A stretch of 64,000 nucleotides of DNA from Castor canadensis (Eukaryota; Chordata; Mammalia; Rodentia; Castoridae), in the NCBI RefSeq assembly GCF_047511655.1, contig NC_133392.1, positions 20,102,001 through 20,166,000 on the forward strand, given 5' to 3'. The notes beneath the pieces are model-generated. The model did no database searches and was not told the origin of the DNA. It saw nothing but the letters and a program-made list of their open reading frames with translations. Of the stretch, positions 11,784 to 23,052 are shown in pieces. The position numbers and the translations under genes are program-made. Within the stretch, counting starts at the first letter, position 1. Every line of letters begins with the position of its first letter.

Positions 11784-12513
11784 CAGAGTGAGCTTTTGAG
11801 CAAACTTGGCAAGGCCAATGGTAATTCTAAGCTGCCTTTATAAGCTAACATGCCTTCTTAAATTGCTTTGGCTTCTGTCCTGTCCAGTGGCCTTCCCTGA
11901 TGCTCCAGTCCTTGAGTGACTGGTCCCCTTCGGAGCCCTGGGTTAGCCTGCCAATCCATGTCTCCTGATCCTTGCCTCCCAGGTTGGCTCCTGGAGAAGG
12001 CCATTGTGACCTGGGCTGTGCACACAAGCTATCCCTCTGGACCTTTGCTTGTGATTTCTCATAGTGGGAGTGGGCCTAAAAAGAAAAGAGCCCAGCAGAT
12101 GAATCTAGAGGCCTGGAAACAGGATGCAACTGGTACCCTGGGGGTCCATTTGTCTAAGAGCAGCTCAGGCCCAAAGGACCAGGCTTGGGGAGGGCTCAGC
12201 TGCGAACAGCACTGAGGAGAAACCTTACCTCCGTACTGGGTTGCTGGCGCATGGAGTCTCTGCCCTGCCTGTCTGTTTCATCAGGTTCTGAGGTTGGGAT
12301 GAACCTCTTCACCAACACATGTCCATTTTATTTTCAAGGCCAAACAAGACATCATGCTGTCATTTCTCTGCTCCATGAGGAAATAGCAGAACACAGGAGC
12401 TTAATTCATTCTTGGGGTGAGAAAACAGGGGCCCCACTCAAGAGTGCCACTCCAAAGGGGCAGCAGATCTCCCCAAATGCTCTGCATCATTTCCCCTAAA
12501 GAACAGGACAACA
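11784..12513. other. Intergenic, no gene seen
   Basis: Unique sequence. Short frames around 11916-12499 overlap in several phases and show no protein family, so no gene is called. Confidence 0.45.
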
Positions 12514-12616
12514 GGGATGGAGGCATGGTTCAAGTGGTAGAGCACCTGCCTAGCAAGTGTGAGGCCCTGAGTTCAAAACCCAGTCTGCCAAGAAAAAAAA
12601 GAAAAAGAAAAGGAAA
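12514..12616 (+). repeat. tRNA-like SINE monomer
   Basis: ggcatggttcaagtggtaga, gcacctgcctagcaagtgtg and ccctgagttcaaaacccagt with an A-rich tail: the right-hand box of the composite family, present alone. Confidence 0.9.
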
Positions 12617-12631
12617 ATAATTAGGACAGCT

Positions 12632-12857
12632 TTAGCTGGGTGCGGTGCCAGACTCCTGTGATTCCAACAACTTGGAAGACCAAGGCAGGAGAATGGCAAG
12701 TTCCAGACCAACCTGGGCAGCTTAGCAAGACCCTGTCTCAAAAAAAATAAAAGGAAAGGAAAGGAAAGTGGGCAGGAGATGTAGCTCACTGGTAGAGTGC
12801 TTGCCTAGCATATGTGAGGCCCTGCGTTTGATCCCCATTACTGCAGCAAGAAAAGGA
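12632..12857 (+). repeat. B1-ID dimer SINE
   Basis: B1 unit (gctgggtgcggtgccagact ... agaccctgtctc), linker with aaaggaaaggaaagg, then ID box (ggtagagtgcttgcctagca ... tttgatccccattactg). Confidence 0.9.
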
Positions 12858-12949
12858 ACAGTTTTAGTCAGGCTCAACATTATTGAGCCTGTTGTGAGGT
12901 AGGAGTTGGGAACAGGAACAACAGGAATTCTATCAGCAATAATAGCCAA

Positions 12950-13140
12950 CCCTGCTGAACGGCTGGCTACCTGCCAGGCAGAATGTTGGGTCTTTGCTTG
13001 AATTATGTCATTTAATCCTCACAGAAGATGATGGTACCATTGCTATTTTACAGACAAGGAAACTGAGGCTTAGAAGTCCTACAGCTGGTAAGTAGCAGAG
13101 CTGAGTCTTAAATTCCGGTCTGATTTCAGAGTCTGAGCTC
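12950..13140 (-). repeat. MIR SINE, reverse
   Basis: tcatttaatcctcacagaag, ttttacagacaaggaaactg and aggcttagaagtcctacagc are a well-preserved reversed MIR. Confidence 0.85.
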
Positions 13141-13149
13141 TAACTGGTG

Positions 13150-13330
13150 AAACCAGGGTTCTCACAGAGGAATTCAGGAACCAGCTGCCTGGGAATTTCT
13201 CAGCTTCATAAAAATGTTGCATTCTGGGTTCTGGTTGCACTTACTGAATCAGAACCTTGAGGAATAGGGCCAATAAACTGCCACTAACCATCTTTCCAGG
13301 TGGTTCTGATGCATGTTGTCTGAAGTCCCC
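13150..13330 (+). repeat. MER5A-like hAT relic
   Basis: gggttctcacagagg, actgaatcagaaccttgagg and caggtggttctgatgcatg resemble the short non-autonomous MER5A-type DNA transposon. Diverged. Confidence 0.5.
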
Positions 13331-13339
13331 TGCAGTGTG

Positions 13340-15080
13340 CTGCACGGTCCACTGAGTGGGGAGAAGGGGCCGGTGGAACCTAAGACAAGAAAGCCCTAGT
13401 GGCAGGGAACCCTGTGTGGTGTGCTAAGTGTTTGGAATTACTTCCATGAGAAGGGTGTCTCTGGTGGCTGTCCTCACATTCTGCCTGCATTAGCTGGGTC
13501 CTATCCCACCCCAGCTTGAGCTGTTGGGCCCACAGGAGCATCTTCACAGGAGGCCCAGGTGTTCCTAGGGCCAGGACTGGGACCAATTCATCTGGAGGAC
13601 AACTGAGCTTCCAGGCCATCCCACCCCTCTAAACCTGAGTCTCTGCCCCAGAGGATCCTTGCCCTCCTCTTGCTGAAGACCTCATCTTGACCTGCCCAGG
13701 TCCTTAGCATGCTCTTCTCACCTGGTGACCAGTCAAGATGACACTTATCTGGAGTTGGTGATCTCTGGGTAGAGAGTTGGGGTGAGACCACTGGCTCTGA
13801 GACACAATTAGAAATAAAGAAGAGAGGCATGTCACCAGGTGCCAAGGCAAGCTAGTCCGGCATTTCTGACTCACTAAGGCATCAGATGGCCTTCAGGACA
13901 CAGTGAAGTAGACAGTTCCTCCTGGTCTGGAAATGCCAGGAAGTGAGGGTGGGGGGAGACTACTGATGAGATCTGGGACCCATATACCCCTCCACAGACT
14001 CCCCAACTGCTCTTTCCCTCAACATCTCCCTGGGAAATGTATAAGATCCACTTACTTGTAGCCCACATGGCTTCAGTCCATGTGATTCAAGTGGTCCTCA
14101 CAGCTGCCCTCTACATTATTCTGAACCTGACTTCACCTGATCTGGGTGGGATGGACCAGATTTTCCTGGACAATTCCAGTATCAGGGCTAGTCCCATGTA
14201 AGAGAGGAAGGAGACAAAAATCCTCCTTCAGGCATGTCAAAGAGCCTCCCTTCTGCAGGAATGCAGGAAAGAGCTGGGTCTACCCATGAAGGGAATACCC
14301 CTTTTCCTGACTCGCCTGCCTGGCTATGTTTTTTCTTGAGGTGACTCTAGGTACCCCATCTGGATGACATCTCCAGGCAAGGAGAGAAGGCAGCCCCAGA
14401 CCCATGGAGCTCACAGAGACACAGCACAGGCTAGAAGCAGCTCACATCTTTCTCCATCACCAGCTGAAGTCTCTTCTTCCTCCTCATGCCACATCCTCCT
14501 CATGTCTTCCAGGATATGGAGAATGCAGACAGATAAGCACTGTCTGTTTGGTGATGGCTGATCCAGACTGCAAGTCCTGTTCCTTTTCCATCTGGCTTCC
14601 TCAGTGAACTTTCTGCTGAACTCCTTCCAGTCCTGTGGGCAGCTCTCCTGCTAGGAGGAGCTGGTGCCAGGAAGAACAGAATAATTGCCTCTCGTGTTGT
14701 GCATGCAGAGCCTTCATTAACACATCCCCGGAGTGGCATTTGCAGCCCTCTGTCACAGCAGCCCGCCACTGAATAGCACGCAATTCATCACCCTCCAGAG
14801 TCTCCACTGTCTTCAAGGAGCCAATTAGCCTTGTGTTTCTGTGAGTTGGAGTTGCATTGGTTCATTCGGAAGTCATGTCGTCATACCGCTGTTATTTACA
14901 GAATTTTTCTCTATTGCCTTGCGTACTCAATAGCACATATAAGTAAGTGGCCAGGCCCAGTCACTCTCCATTTTTCATCCTATCTTTGGTACAAGGAAGC
15001 AATGCTTCTAATCCAAGGAAGTCATGGAACAAAGAATTTGGGAGGAGGAGCATTTGCAGAAAATCAGAAGACCTGATTTT
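13340..15080. other. Intergenic, repeat-poor block
   Basis: No gene recognised. 14600-14960 has the look of a conserved non-coding element (see findings). Open frames here are short and in overlapping phases. Confidence 0.5.
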
Positions 15081-15084
15081 ACTA

Positions 15085-15185
15085 ATTAATGGCTGTGCCA
15101 ATAGGTTTGTGATCTTGGGCTAAACACTACATTTCTGGAAGTCATTTTCTTCCTTTACAACATAAGGGGGCTGGCATTGACACAC
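15085..15185 (+). repeat. MIR SINE fragment
   Basis: tttgtgatcttgggctaaac and gtcattttcttcctttacaa follow the forward MIR core. Confidence 0.6.
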
Positions 15186-15534
15186 AGGCTCCCAGAATCT
15201 TACAGCTCATCTAGGTGACTGTAATTTTACCAATAAGTCAACCAAGGCCTAGAATGGCCATTCAACCCACCCAAAGTCATGTAGTTTGGCAGTATTAAGG
15301 TGTGGGATCTTCAGGCTTTCTGGATTTGGGTGAGACTGAAGTTTGAGATCAAAGACAGGGAAGAGATTCTTCTCTGTGCATGTGGTGAACAATAAGGGGA
15401 GATTTTTCTTTCACATCACAGATTCCAGGGCTGAGAGTGATGGTTTTTTCCCAACAGTGATTTTGGCCCTTGAGGGGACATTTTTGGTTGTTACAATAGC
15501 AGACAAAGAATGGGGAGATGGAAAATTCAACGTA

Positions 15535-15692
15535 ACCCACTCCTATGACAGGGGCATTAACCCACTCATGAGAGTAGAGCCCCATGATCTACCCACTCTC
15601 CACTTGAAGGTTCCACCACCTCAACCCTGCCACACTAGGGACCAAGCTTTCAGCACCGGAACATTTCGGGGACAATCCACTCCAAACCTTAG
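15535..15692 (+). repeat. MaLR-type LTR fragment
   Basis: ggggcattaacccactcatg, agccccatgatctacccact and the end ggggacaatccactccaaac match the 3' half of a MaLR (MLT1/MST-like) LTR. It covers most of a 168-codon open frame at 15343-15849, which is therefore rejected as a gene. Confidence 0.7.
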
Positions 15693-15739
15693 CAGAATGG
15701 ATGCTTATGTAAATTTTCTGATTCTACCAAAACTACAGA

Positions 15740-15860
15740 AGAAGTATGATGGGTCCTTCTTCACCAATATGAACAAGGAGATTTATTTAGCAAGGCATCA
15801 TCACTTGCCCAGGGTCATGCTGATAGTGAGAGGAGACACTAGGATTTAATTCAAGGCCAC
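15740..15860 (-). repeat. MIR-like fragment, reverse
   Basis: cacttgcccagggtcatgct, then gtgagaggagacactaggat resemble the reversed MIR core. Diverged. Confidence 0.5.
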
Positions 15861-16239
15861 CTGTTCTATGACTGTGTGCATCTCCTTTTAGTTTCTCAAG
15901 CTGCCCCTGCCCACCTCTGTTTCTACATCGAGAGGCAACAGGTGGCTCATTCAGTGCTTGTGATCTGGATGGCCCCAGGCAAGATGAAGGGAGATTATGG
16001 AGTCCAACCTGGCTCCTTGACGGTGGGAACCTCTGGATGGCTGGGTGAGCTGCTGGCCAGAGCAGAGCAGGGCTGGGCTCTGCCAGAGAAGAACAAATCT
16101 CTCCTTTCCAGTCCATTCCCTCCTTCCCAGCTAGGCTGGGCCCTGCTCTCCAAGGTTCTGAAGTCATTTCTGAAACTTCCAAGGTGTTCCGTCCTCCCTT
16201 GTTTCAGGGGGTGACAGACTAAGTACAGGCTCTGGTTTG

Positions 16240-16440
16240 TGTTTAGCTTTGTCTTGAGCCAGTTTTGCCAACGAAGTTACCTCAAGCAATTTGCTTGCCT
16301 TCCTGGAGCCTCAGCTTCTCCATCTACAAAATGGAAAAAAAAAATGATACCCAATCTCCAAGGACTGGATCGAGCATTAAACAGATGACAAAGAGAAACT
16401 GATAGGTTGTGTGTACTCAAAAAATCTTTCTGATAGGCAT
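16240..16440 (+). repeat. MIR SINE fragment
   Basis: gagcctcagcttctccatct followed by acaaaatgg and a gagcattaaa segment fit forward MIR. Confidence 0.65.
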
Positions 16441-16699
16441 TGAAAAATGATGGGAGGGTGGCTGGAAAACATGGGAAAGGAAAATGGTTGGGATGGAGAT
16501 GGAATCGAGAGGCAGGTAAGGAGTGGCCTGTTTGTTTTTCCACCTAGAGCCCTGGTAGAGGGAAATCCCTCTGCTGGTTCCAGGCAGCCTTGCTCAAACA
16601 CATTCAGTCATTTGTACCGATTAAACCTACTATTCTGTGTGGGCTCAGAATCAACTTCTCTGTTTCCATAAGGAGCTAAAGCACAATGCCTAGAAGGCT

Positions 16700-16925
16700 C
16701 CATGCCGCCTGGCACAGAGGCTCCACCACTGTGTGGTCTTGAGTAAGGAGCTCCCTCTTAGAGCCTCAGTCTTCTCATTTGTAAAATGGGATGTAATGTC
16801 TTACTGGTGCCTGAATGGTGAAGTTAGATCCTGCCTGGGTTGTGCTGGCTCAGAGCCTGGCTGTAGAATGTGTTTTATGATGGCTAGCTGCTATCCATTG
16901 TTGTTTTTGTTATTGTTGTCATCAT
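16700..16925 (+). repeat. MIR SINE, near full length
   Basis: ccaccactgtgtggtcttga, agagcctcagtcttctcatt and gtaaaatgggatgtaatg follow forward MIR. Confidence 0.75.
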
Positions 16926-17689
16926 TGTCACACAGACAGTGTTCTTAACCTGGCTGCCTGTCTTAGAGACATAGTTATCCAGAGAGTGTGGCTGGTTTGT
17001 CCCTGGCCCCATGCCTGGCAAGCCATATCATCCAAGGGTGAGCCAGCTGGGCCAGCTTCATCCCCAGGAAAGGCAGCCCAGGTGTCAGTGGGGGCTGCAT
17101 TCCAGTGACAGTCCTCCTTGGCAGAAACTTCAACACTGGGGAGGCATTCCAAGAGGTCAGCCCTGTGGCCTAGGAGGTAATCCTAACCTGATGTTGATGG
17201 ATAGCACAAGAAGCATTGACTGTACTCCTGGCTGCTGTGGGGCAGATGTAGTGTTGGGGAGAGGGCTGGCCAGGGGGGCGGCTGATGGGAGACCCCACTC
17301 TACCTCAGCTCCTGCCGAAAGCCTTTGAAGACAGAATTCTGGTTCCTTCTTCCAGAATGTCCTAGGAACAAGTCTCCAAAAGCTGTGGCCCCCTCCTCCT
17401 GCCCCTTTTCTTCTTTCTGAGGAAGTCACCCAGGGTAGAGATAGGGCTTGGCTGACCTTATGGACTGGTGGTTTCTCCTGGTAGAATGAGGACTCTTGGA
17501 GCCTCCCTGTGGTGACAGGAAGGTGGACAGAGAATGGCACTTCATTTCAGGCACTTTCAAAGGTCCCTTCTAAGGAGGTGACCTTGTGCTAGGTGTGCAG
17601 GTCCCAAGCTGGAAAGAGTCCTAGGGGAGCTAATAGTACAAGAAGAGGGTAAGCACGTAAACAAAGCAGACAAAGTCCACGAGTCAGCA
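16926..17689. other. Intergenic, no gene seen
   Basis: Unique GC-richer sequence; nothing recognisable. Confidence 0.45.
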
Positions 17690-17811
17690 GAATAGCATCA
17701 CGAGTCCTGCTGCCTAATTAGTAGCTGTATAACCATAGGTGAGTCACTGTGCCTCTCTGTGCCTCAGTCTCCTCTTCTGTAAACATGTTGATTGTGAAAT
17801 GTAAATAGTCA

Positions 17812-18228
17812 GTAGTCTCCGGCATCCACGACTTTGCTTTCCACAGTTTCAATTATCCTACTCCAACTGTGATCCAAAAATATTAAATGGGAAATACAGA
17901 AATAAATAATTTATGAAGTTTTTTGTAGTATTGGGGATCAAACCCAGGGCCTTGTGCATGCTAGGCAAACACTTAACCACTGAGCTACATCTTCAACTCA
18001 ATAATTTATAAGCTTAAAAAATCTTTGACTACAGTGTGTTGTTAGAATTGTTCTGTTTTTTAATCAGTCATTGTTGTTAATCCCTTCCTGTGCCTAATTT
18101 GTAAATTAACTTTTATTAAGGTTACATATGTACACAGGGAAGACATAAGGTTGTACACTGTTTGGTACTATTTGCAGTTTCAGGTACTCACGGGGTTCTT
18201 AGAATGTATTCCCTGCAGATGAGGGGGA
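17812..18228 (+). mobile_element. Tigger-type DNA transposon relic
   Basis: Starts with gtagtctcc...cacgactttgctttccacag and ends with gcagatgagggggactac, so its ends are inverted copies of about gtagtcccc. The inside (ccaaaaatattaaatgggaa; cctgtgcctaatttgtaaat) matches short internally deleted Tigger-family elements. No transposase frame remains. Confidence 0.75.
17905..18009 (-). repeat. ID-like SINE with 10-bp target duplication
   Basis: Reversed ID box (gtattggggatcaaacccag ... cactgagctacatc) at 17915-17999 flanked by the exact direct repeat aataatttat at 17905-17914 and 18000-18009. It sits inside the Tigger relic. Confidence 0.9.
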
Positions 18229-18359
18229 CTACCATACCTGCCTCATAGGGTGATTTTTGTGAAAATTAAGTGACTTTACATTAGAAAATTCACTTAGGAC
18301 AGGGCTGGCTTGTTGCACATCCTGTTCTTGCATTAGGTATCCTTAGCATCATGATGGTC

Positions 18360-18985
18360 AGAGGCCACAGAGGTAGAGTCAAGTGATCAGGAGGAAATAA
18401 TATAGGGGTGGTCAGTGCAGAGGGAGCTGTTAGTGTGATCTGTAGGGGTCCCTAAAAGAAGCCATGGTTAACCTGAGCTTTGGATCTAAGCTGTGGGCAG
18501 TGTGGGGAACAAGGGCCAGGAGGTAGGACAGAAAGAGGCGAGTACTGAGGGCAACCCCTGGTTTGGATTCACCAGAGGCCAAGATGAGACCAGGGTGGGG
18601 AGCTGGAGAGGGCCACAGAGGTCCACCTGCAGGGCCCTGGAGGCCAGGCAGAGCTGAGGAAGATGGTGGTAATGTGAGGAGGGTGGATAGGTGCAGGCAA
18701 GGCTGGAGAAGGAGGACGAACTTGGACAGGAGGTAGTTGCCATAGTGCAGACTAGAGACCAGAGACCAAAATGATTAGGGCTGAGCTGGGCAGCAGAACA
18801 GGGAAGCAAGATGCACAGCAGTAGAACACACAGGCCTCCAAGGCTGCCGTTGTGGTGGTGAGGGAGAGGGAGGCCCCAGACCACTGCTCAGCTCTGGCCA
18901 GACAGACCAGAGGATGAGCTCTGTTGTTCCTAGAGACAGTGCAGCCAGCGGGAGGAGAAGGGACTTAGAAAGGTGGAAAGGGTGA
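18360..18985. other. Intergenic, no gene seen
   Basis: G/A-rich unique sequence (repeated ggccaagatgagacc-like purine stretches). Reverse-strand frames here are low complexity and Ser/Leu/Pro rich, so no gene is called. Confidence 0.45.
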
Positions 18986-18989
18986 GGCA

Positions 18990-19130
18990 ACGAAGACAAA
19001 CTGAGCATCTACCAAGTACCAGGAGTTACACTTAGTAGTATTCACTTAGTCCTCACAACATCTCTCTTGGAGGAAACTGAGGTCCAGAGAGTGTCAGTGA
19101 CTTGCCAGACAGTGCAAGGCTCCAGATCTC
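18990..19130 (-). repeat. MIR SINE, reverse
   Basis: actgagcatctaccaagtac, tcacttagtcctcacaacat and ggaaactgaggtccagagag follow reversed MIR. Confidence 0.8.
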
Positions 19131-20800
19131 CGACTTTTGTCTGTTGCTTTTGGTTTTGTTTTGTGGCAGTGCTGGGGATGGAACTCCAGCCTAGATCTCT
19201 ATTAATTCTTTACCACGCTGCCTGTTTATCTTCAACTGTCTCCAGACAAACCCAACCTGTAGGAGGAGAGCTCCCTGCCATCGCCATTGACTCAGATGAT
19301 ACAAACCAATGCTGCCTCATGTGACTTGCATACACTTCCATTTTTGCTTATTTTAACTCAGCCAAGAATTTCAGAAGAGCATCATTCCTGGAGGATTTAT
19401 TCATTGAGTGTCATAGTCCATATATTGAGCCTACAAGCAGAAAGGACATAGGTAGGTCTAGATGCCAAAATATCTGTCTCTTGTGTATCTTGAGAAATTG
19501 GGAAGCTGGGACTCTAGGATTCCAGGGGACAGTGGGCTTCCTTCTGATTCAGGGTTGGGCCACCCTTTGGAATGGGCTGGAGTATAGACCATTTACCCAG
19601 TTTTTCACATGGGGTGAGAGAAAGTGCCAGCAGGTGGGATTTCTGGTACTAGGAAGGTGCTTTTGATGGTCAACTCTACAGCAGGGTCCCGTGGGGAGGA
19701 CAATCTTTCAGTGTCTGCTGGGGGCTACCCCAGTTACGCCCCACAGAAACATGCATGTCATTGTCCCCTCAAGGATGAAGAGTCAGGGACTCTGAGGGGT
19801 TGAGTAAGCTGGTCTAGGTCACACAGCCTGGAAAGCATCGATGTGACATTCCAGCAAGTCTGGGGAACTTCCAGCAAGTCTGAAGCCACTCTCCAGTCCT
19901 GAGGGTGACACTAGTGACTCTTATTTGAAGCCAGGCTCCTTTCAGGTGTTGCTTTTTCTGTTTCTTTTTTTAGGTCTTAGGAGTTAGGGTTAAAGACCCA
20001 AAATGGAGTTTGCTATTTTGTACAACCAACCTGCCTTGAACGTCATCCAAACACCAAGTTCCGTTCACAGAGGAAGTGAGAGGTGTCTGATTTGGTCATG
20101 CAGAACACAGCTGGGCTGCCTGAAACGAAACACAGTGGTTGCTCTGAAGGAGGTGTCATCCTGGCCAATCTGGCTTGAGTCAGAGTAGACACCACTCCTA
20201 CATAAAAAATACCAGGCCAGTGTCCCACTAAGCTTGGCCCCTCAGGTCACCTCTGGCCCACTGTCTGGAATCCACATTAAAGGAAAAGAGGAAAGGGGTG
20301 GGGGAAGAAGGAAAAGAAAAGAAGCAAGAAACAGAAGGGCTAAGCAGCCTGTCCAAGAGGCCTGGCCAGTACTTACGATGGTGTCATCTTGGTTTTGGTT
20401 ATGTCCAGGACCCAGAAGTAAGTCTAGGTAGGCCGCCTGAGGTCCAAACAGAATGTGGGACACTCCTTAATTAAAAAAAACCCCAAAACATAAAATTATG
20501 AAAACAAATTAAGTACAAAAGTGAATGTTTAGAAGGAGGGGAGTGAAGCACAGAAAACTGTTGACGTCTTACAGATCTGAGTCTCTTTCTTCAGAGGTCT
20601 CTGGAGGCAGTTTACCAGAGATGCCACAGCAACACTTCCTGTCTGTAACCTGGCTTCCCTTCCCTGGCTACATCACTCCTGGCACCTCCCTGCAGTCTCA
20701 GGGCCCCAAAACATGTCTCTTCAGCTTTACAGTAAGTGCACTTGTGATGAGACCCCAGAGTCAAAGACATGAAAGCTGTGGCCTTGTGGATGTCACCCAG
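19131..20800. other. Intergenic, no gene seen
   Basis: Unique sequence with a weak reversed MIR piece around 19750-19860 (ggtctaggtcacacagcctg). 20285-20335 is purine-rich. No gene recognised. Confidence 0.45.
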
Positions 20801-20934
20801 AGCAGGTGTTCCTAACTTTTTATGGGCCCTGACCCCTTTGACAACTGAATGACACCTACTGAACCCTTCCCAGGAAAATGCATAGATACTCAAGACCACC
20901 TAATTTGATATATAATTCTTAGAACCTTTATAGC

Positions 20935-21075
20935 CTATCTGTGATCCCAGGTAGGCAACCTCTAACCTAGAACATTTCTCTCATTCCTCAGGTGAGGCAA
21001 GATATACTCAGAAGGGTGAGTGACTTGGTCAAGGTCACCCCAGTAAGTTGGGCCAGAGTCAGGACAGGATCCAGC
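20935..21075 (-). repeat. MIR-like fragment, reverse
   Basis: gagtgacttggtcaaggtca followed by gggccagagtcaggac resembles reversed MIR. Diverged. Confidence 0.45.
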
Positions 21076-21319
21076 CCTGGCCCCTCTGTCCTCATGATGG
21101 TTGCCCTGCCTTTAGCACCAGAGTAAGGTCTTCAAGGACGGAGAGTCCATATTAGGGCCTCTCAGAAGGCCTTTCTTATATCTTCTATTCTCTTTCCCAG
21201 ACATGCATTTTTGCTTAGTGAACCTCTGAAAAGGTAGGAATGATGTCACTGAAAAACACAGAGAAGAAAGAACACTGCAGTTTCTGAGTATGAGTGTGCA
21301 AGAATTGTATGAGAAAGAG

Positions 21320-21334
21320 AAAGACAGAGTCAGG

Positions 21335-21365
<31 letters not shown>

Positions 21366-21540
21366 GCAGGGAAAGAGACAGAGAAAGAGAAAGGCAGAGA
21401 AAGAGAGAGAGACAGAAAGAGAGAGGCAGAGAGATAGAGACAGAGAAAGAGGCAGGAAGACAGAGAAAAAGAGAGAGGGCAGGGAGAGAGGCAGAGAGAG
21501 AGAGAGGCAGAGAGATAGACACACAGAGAGAGAAAGCAAA
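21320..21540. repeat. Polypurine (GA)n low-complexity tract
   Basis: About 220 bp made almost only of ga, gaaa, ggcagag and gacaga units on the + strand. Frames across it (RERERE-type forward, SLSLSL-type reverse) are artefacts of the repeat. Confidence 0.95.
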
Positions 21541-21649
21541 TAACAGGAAAATCTCCTGAGAAAGAGCTTGCTCCATTTGTACCTGGAGACTTGTGCCCTG
21601 GGGAAGTCCAGCGAGAGTCCTGCTGATTGAGCCCTGCCTGAACCCCTGT

Positions 21650-21955
21650 GCTCTCTCCCCTTCTCTGTCCCCTCAGTATCCCATGCTGTGTGCTTTGCAG
21701 GTGTGCTGTCTTCTGCCTGTATAGCTTCCCCCTTGCACAGCCTCAACACCCTCCACCAAAGCTGCTCAGCTGTCTTGACACTTCCTCTGAGTCCCCAACT
21801 AATTTAGATCTTCTGGTACCTCCACCTCCTTTTCATAGCAGTCATTTTTGAATTTTTGTTTCAGATCTGTGGGCTCATTGGAGAGAAAGCTCCATTTGAT
21901 CAGGGCCTGGCACGTGCAGGCCCATAATCCATAATCACTCACTGATTTAAATGAA
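21650..21955 (+). repeat. Probable L2 LINE 3' fragment
   Basis: cacttcctctgagtccccaa and ggcctggcacgtgcaggc before an a-rich end read like a very old L2 tail. Weak match. Confidence 0.4.
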
Positions 21956-21959
21956 TGGT

Positions 21960-22990
21960 GGCATCTGGTGGTTTGGAACAGGGTATCTAGAACAAATGCT
22001 TACCCTCCAGTTCATTCCTGAAATCCTGACCAGGCCCGCAGGCAACCAGGAACTTGCTTAAGCCTCTAGAACACAAGCAGGGATTTCTGTGGCTCTGGGT
22101 GCTTCATTTGAGCTGTGAGGGTCCCCTAATCCCCCAGCCAGAGGACCCGCCAGCAATTGAGCTAGCGGGGGCTCTTGGCCCAGTTCAAGAGCAGAGGGCT
22201 GAGGTGGGTGTCCCCTGAGGGCTGCACACACCTGGGCATGATTAAGAAACTCAAAAACAGCTCCCTTTCCTGCCTTCTGGGATTGCCTCCAGATAATGGA
22301 GCTGTCTTGAGAGAGCAGGCAGCCTGTTATTCACACCCAAGTTCTTTTTCTTCATTCCATTTAGTTTAGGATAGAGTGCATTCTTTTTTTTTTTTTAACC
22401 TGACACCACAATGCATGACTGAAGCTGCGTGTGACTATCTCCCAGGAGTCAGCAGCCCTGATCAATTCTTTTTCTTTCCTCTTGTTTTTCTCAGTATTGG
22501 GCTGGTGAGGTGAGGAGGGGAGGGATTTATGCAACAAAGAAGCGATGAGGTACAACCTGTTTTTCTCCTTCCAGGCCTGTGGCTGCCAGGGGAGTAGGGG
22601 TTGTGGGTAGAGAGCACTGATACCAAATGCTCCTCCCAGATTCCCCTTGGCAGTCAGCTTCTCTCCCCTCCCACCACCCCAGTAGCGGGGAAAGGGGTGT
22701 GTGACATCTGACCACAAATCTCAGGGACCAGTGGGTATCAGGAGCAGGTGAGTCCACCTCAGCAGGTGGGTGCCTGCTCCATCTGCTCCCTGCTTCCTCT
22801 TCCACAGACTCCAGCAGAGCAGCCTGCTTCCTTCCTCCCACCTCAGATGAAATAATCAGTATGAATTTTTCTGCCTCTTGACAGGCAACAGGTACTTAGT
22901 TTACTTGCACCAATCACCTTCACAGGGAGATGAGAAATAAGCCATGATAGGACATTTAGGCAGCTGAAGACAGCTGATTGGCGCTGATGG
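21960..22990. other. Intergenic, repeat-poor block
   Basis: No gene recognised. It contains two cagctg E-boxes one helical turn apart at 22961-22976 (see findings). Confidence 0.5.
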
Positions 22991-22996
22991 GAGTAG

Positions 22997-22997
22997 G

Positions 22998-23038
<41 letters not shown>

Positions 23039-23052
23039 CGCGCGCGCGCGCA
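22997..23052. repeat. Alternating (TG)n then (CG)n dinucleotide tract
   Basis: About 28 bp of pure tg repeat run into cgcgcg tgtgtgtg cgcgcgcgcgcg. Strict purine-pyrimidine alternation with a CG core. Confidence 0.97.

Larger units (their letters stand above)
17690..18350 (+). repeat. MIR SINE split by a DNA transposon
   Basis: The left half (17690-17805: gctgtataaccataggtgag, tctgtgcctcagtctcctct) and right half (18228-18350: ctgcctcatagggtgatttt) are the two parts of one forward MIR. They are separated by a Tigger-like element that itself carries an ID SINE. Confidence 0.8.

Noticed and set aside
12514-12616. tRNA-like sequence considered as a true tRNA gene
   Set aside because: It is the tRNA-like box of a repeated SINE with A-rich tail; no intact cloverleaf or terminator is evident.
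15343-15849. 168-codon open frame on the + strand
   Set aside because: It runs through a MaLR LTR fragment and a MIR-like piece, has no recognisable protein and no exon structure.
21112-21576. 154-codon frame on the - strand and 89-codon frame on the + strand
   Set aside because: Both are translations of the (GA)n tract (Ser-Leu and Arg-Glu repeats).
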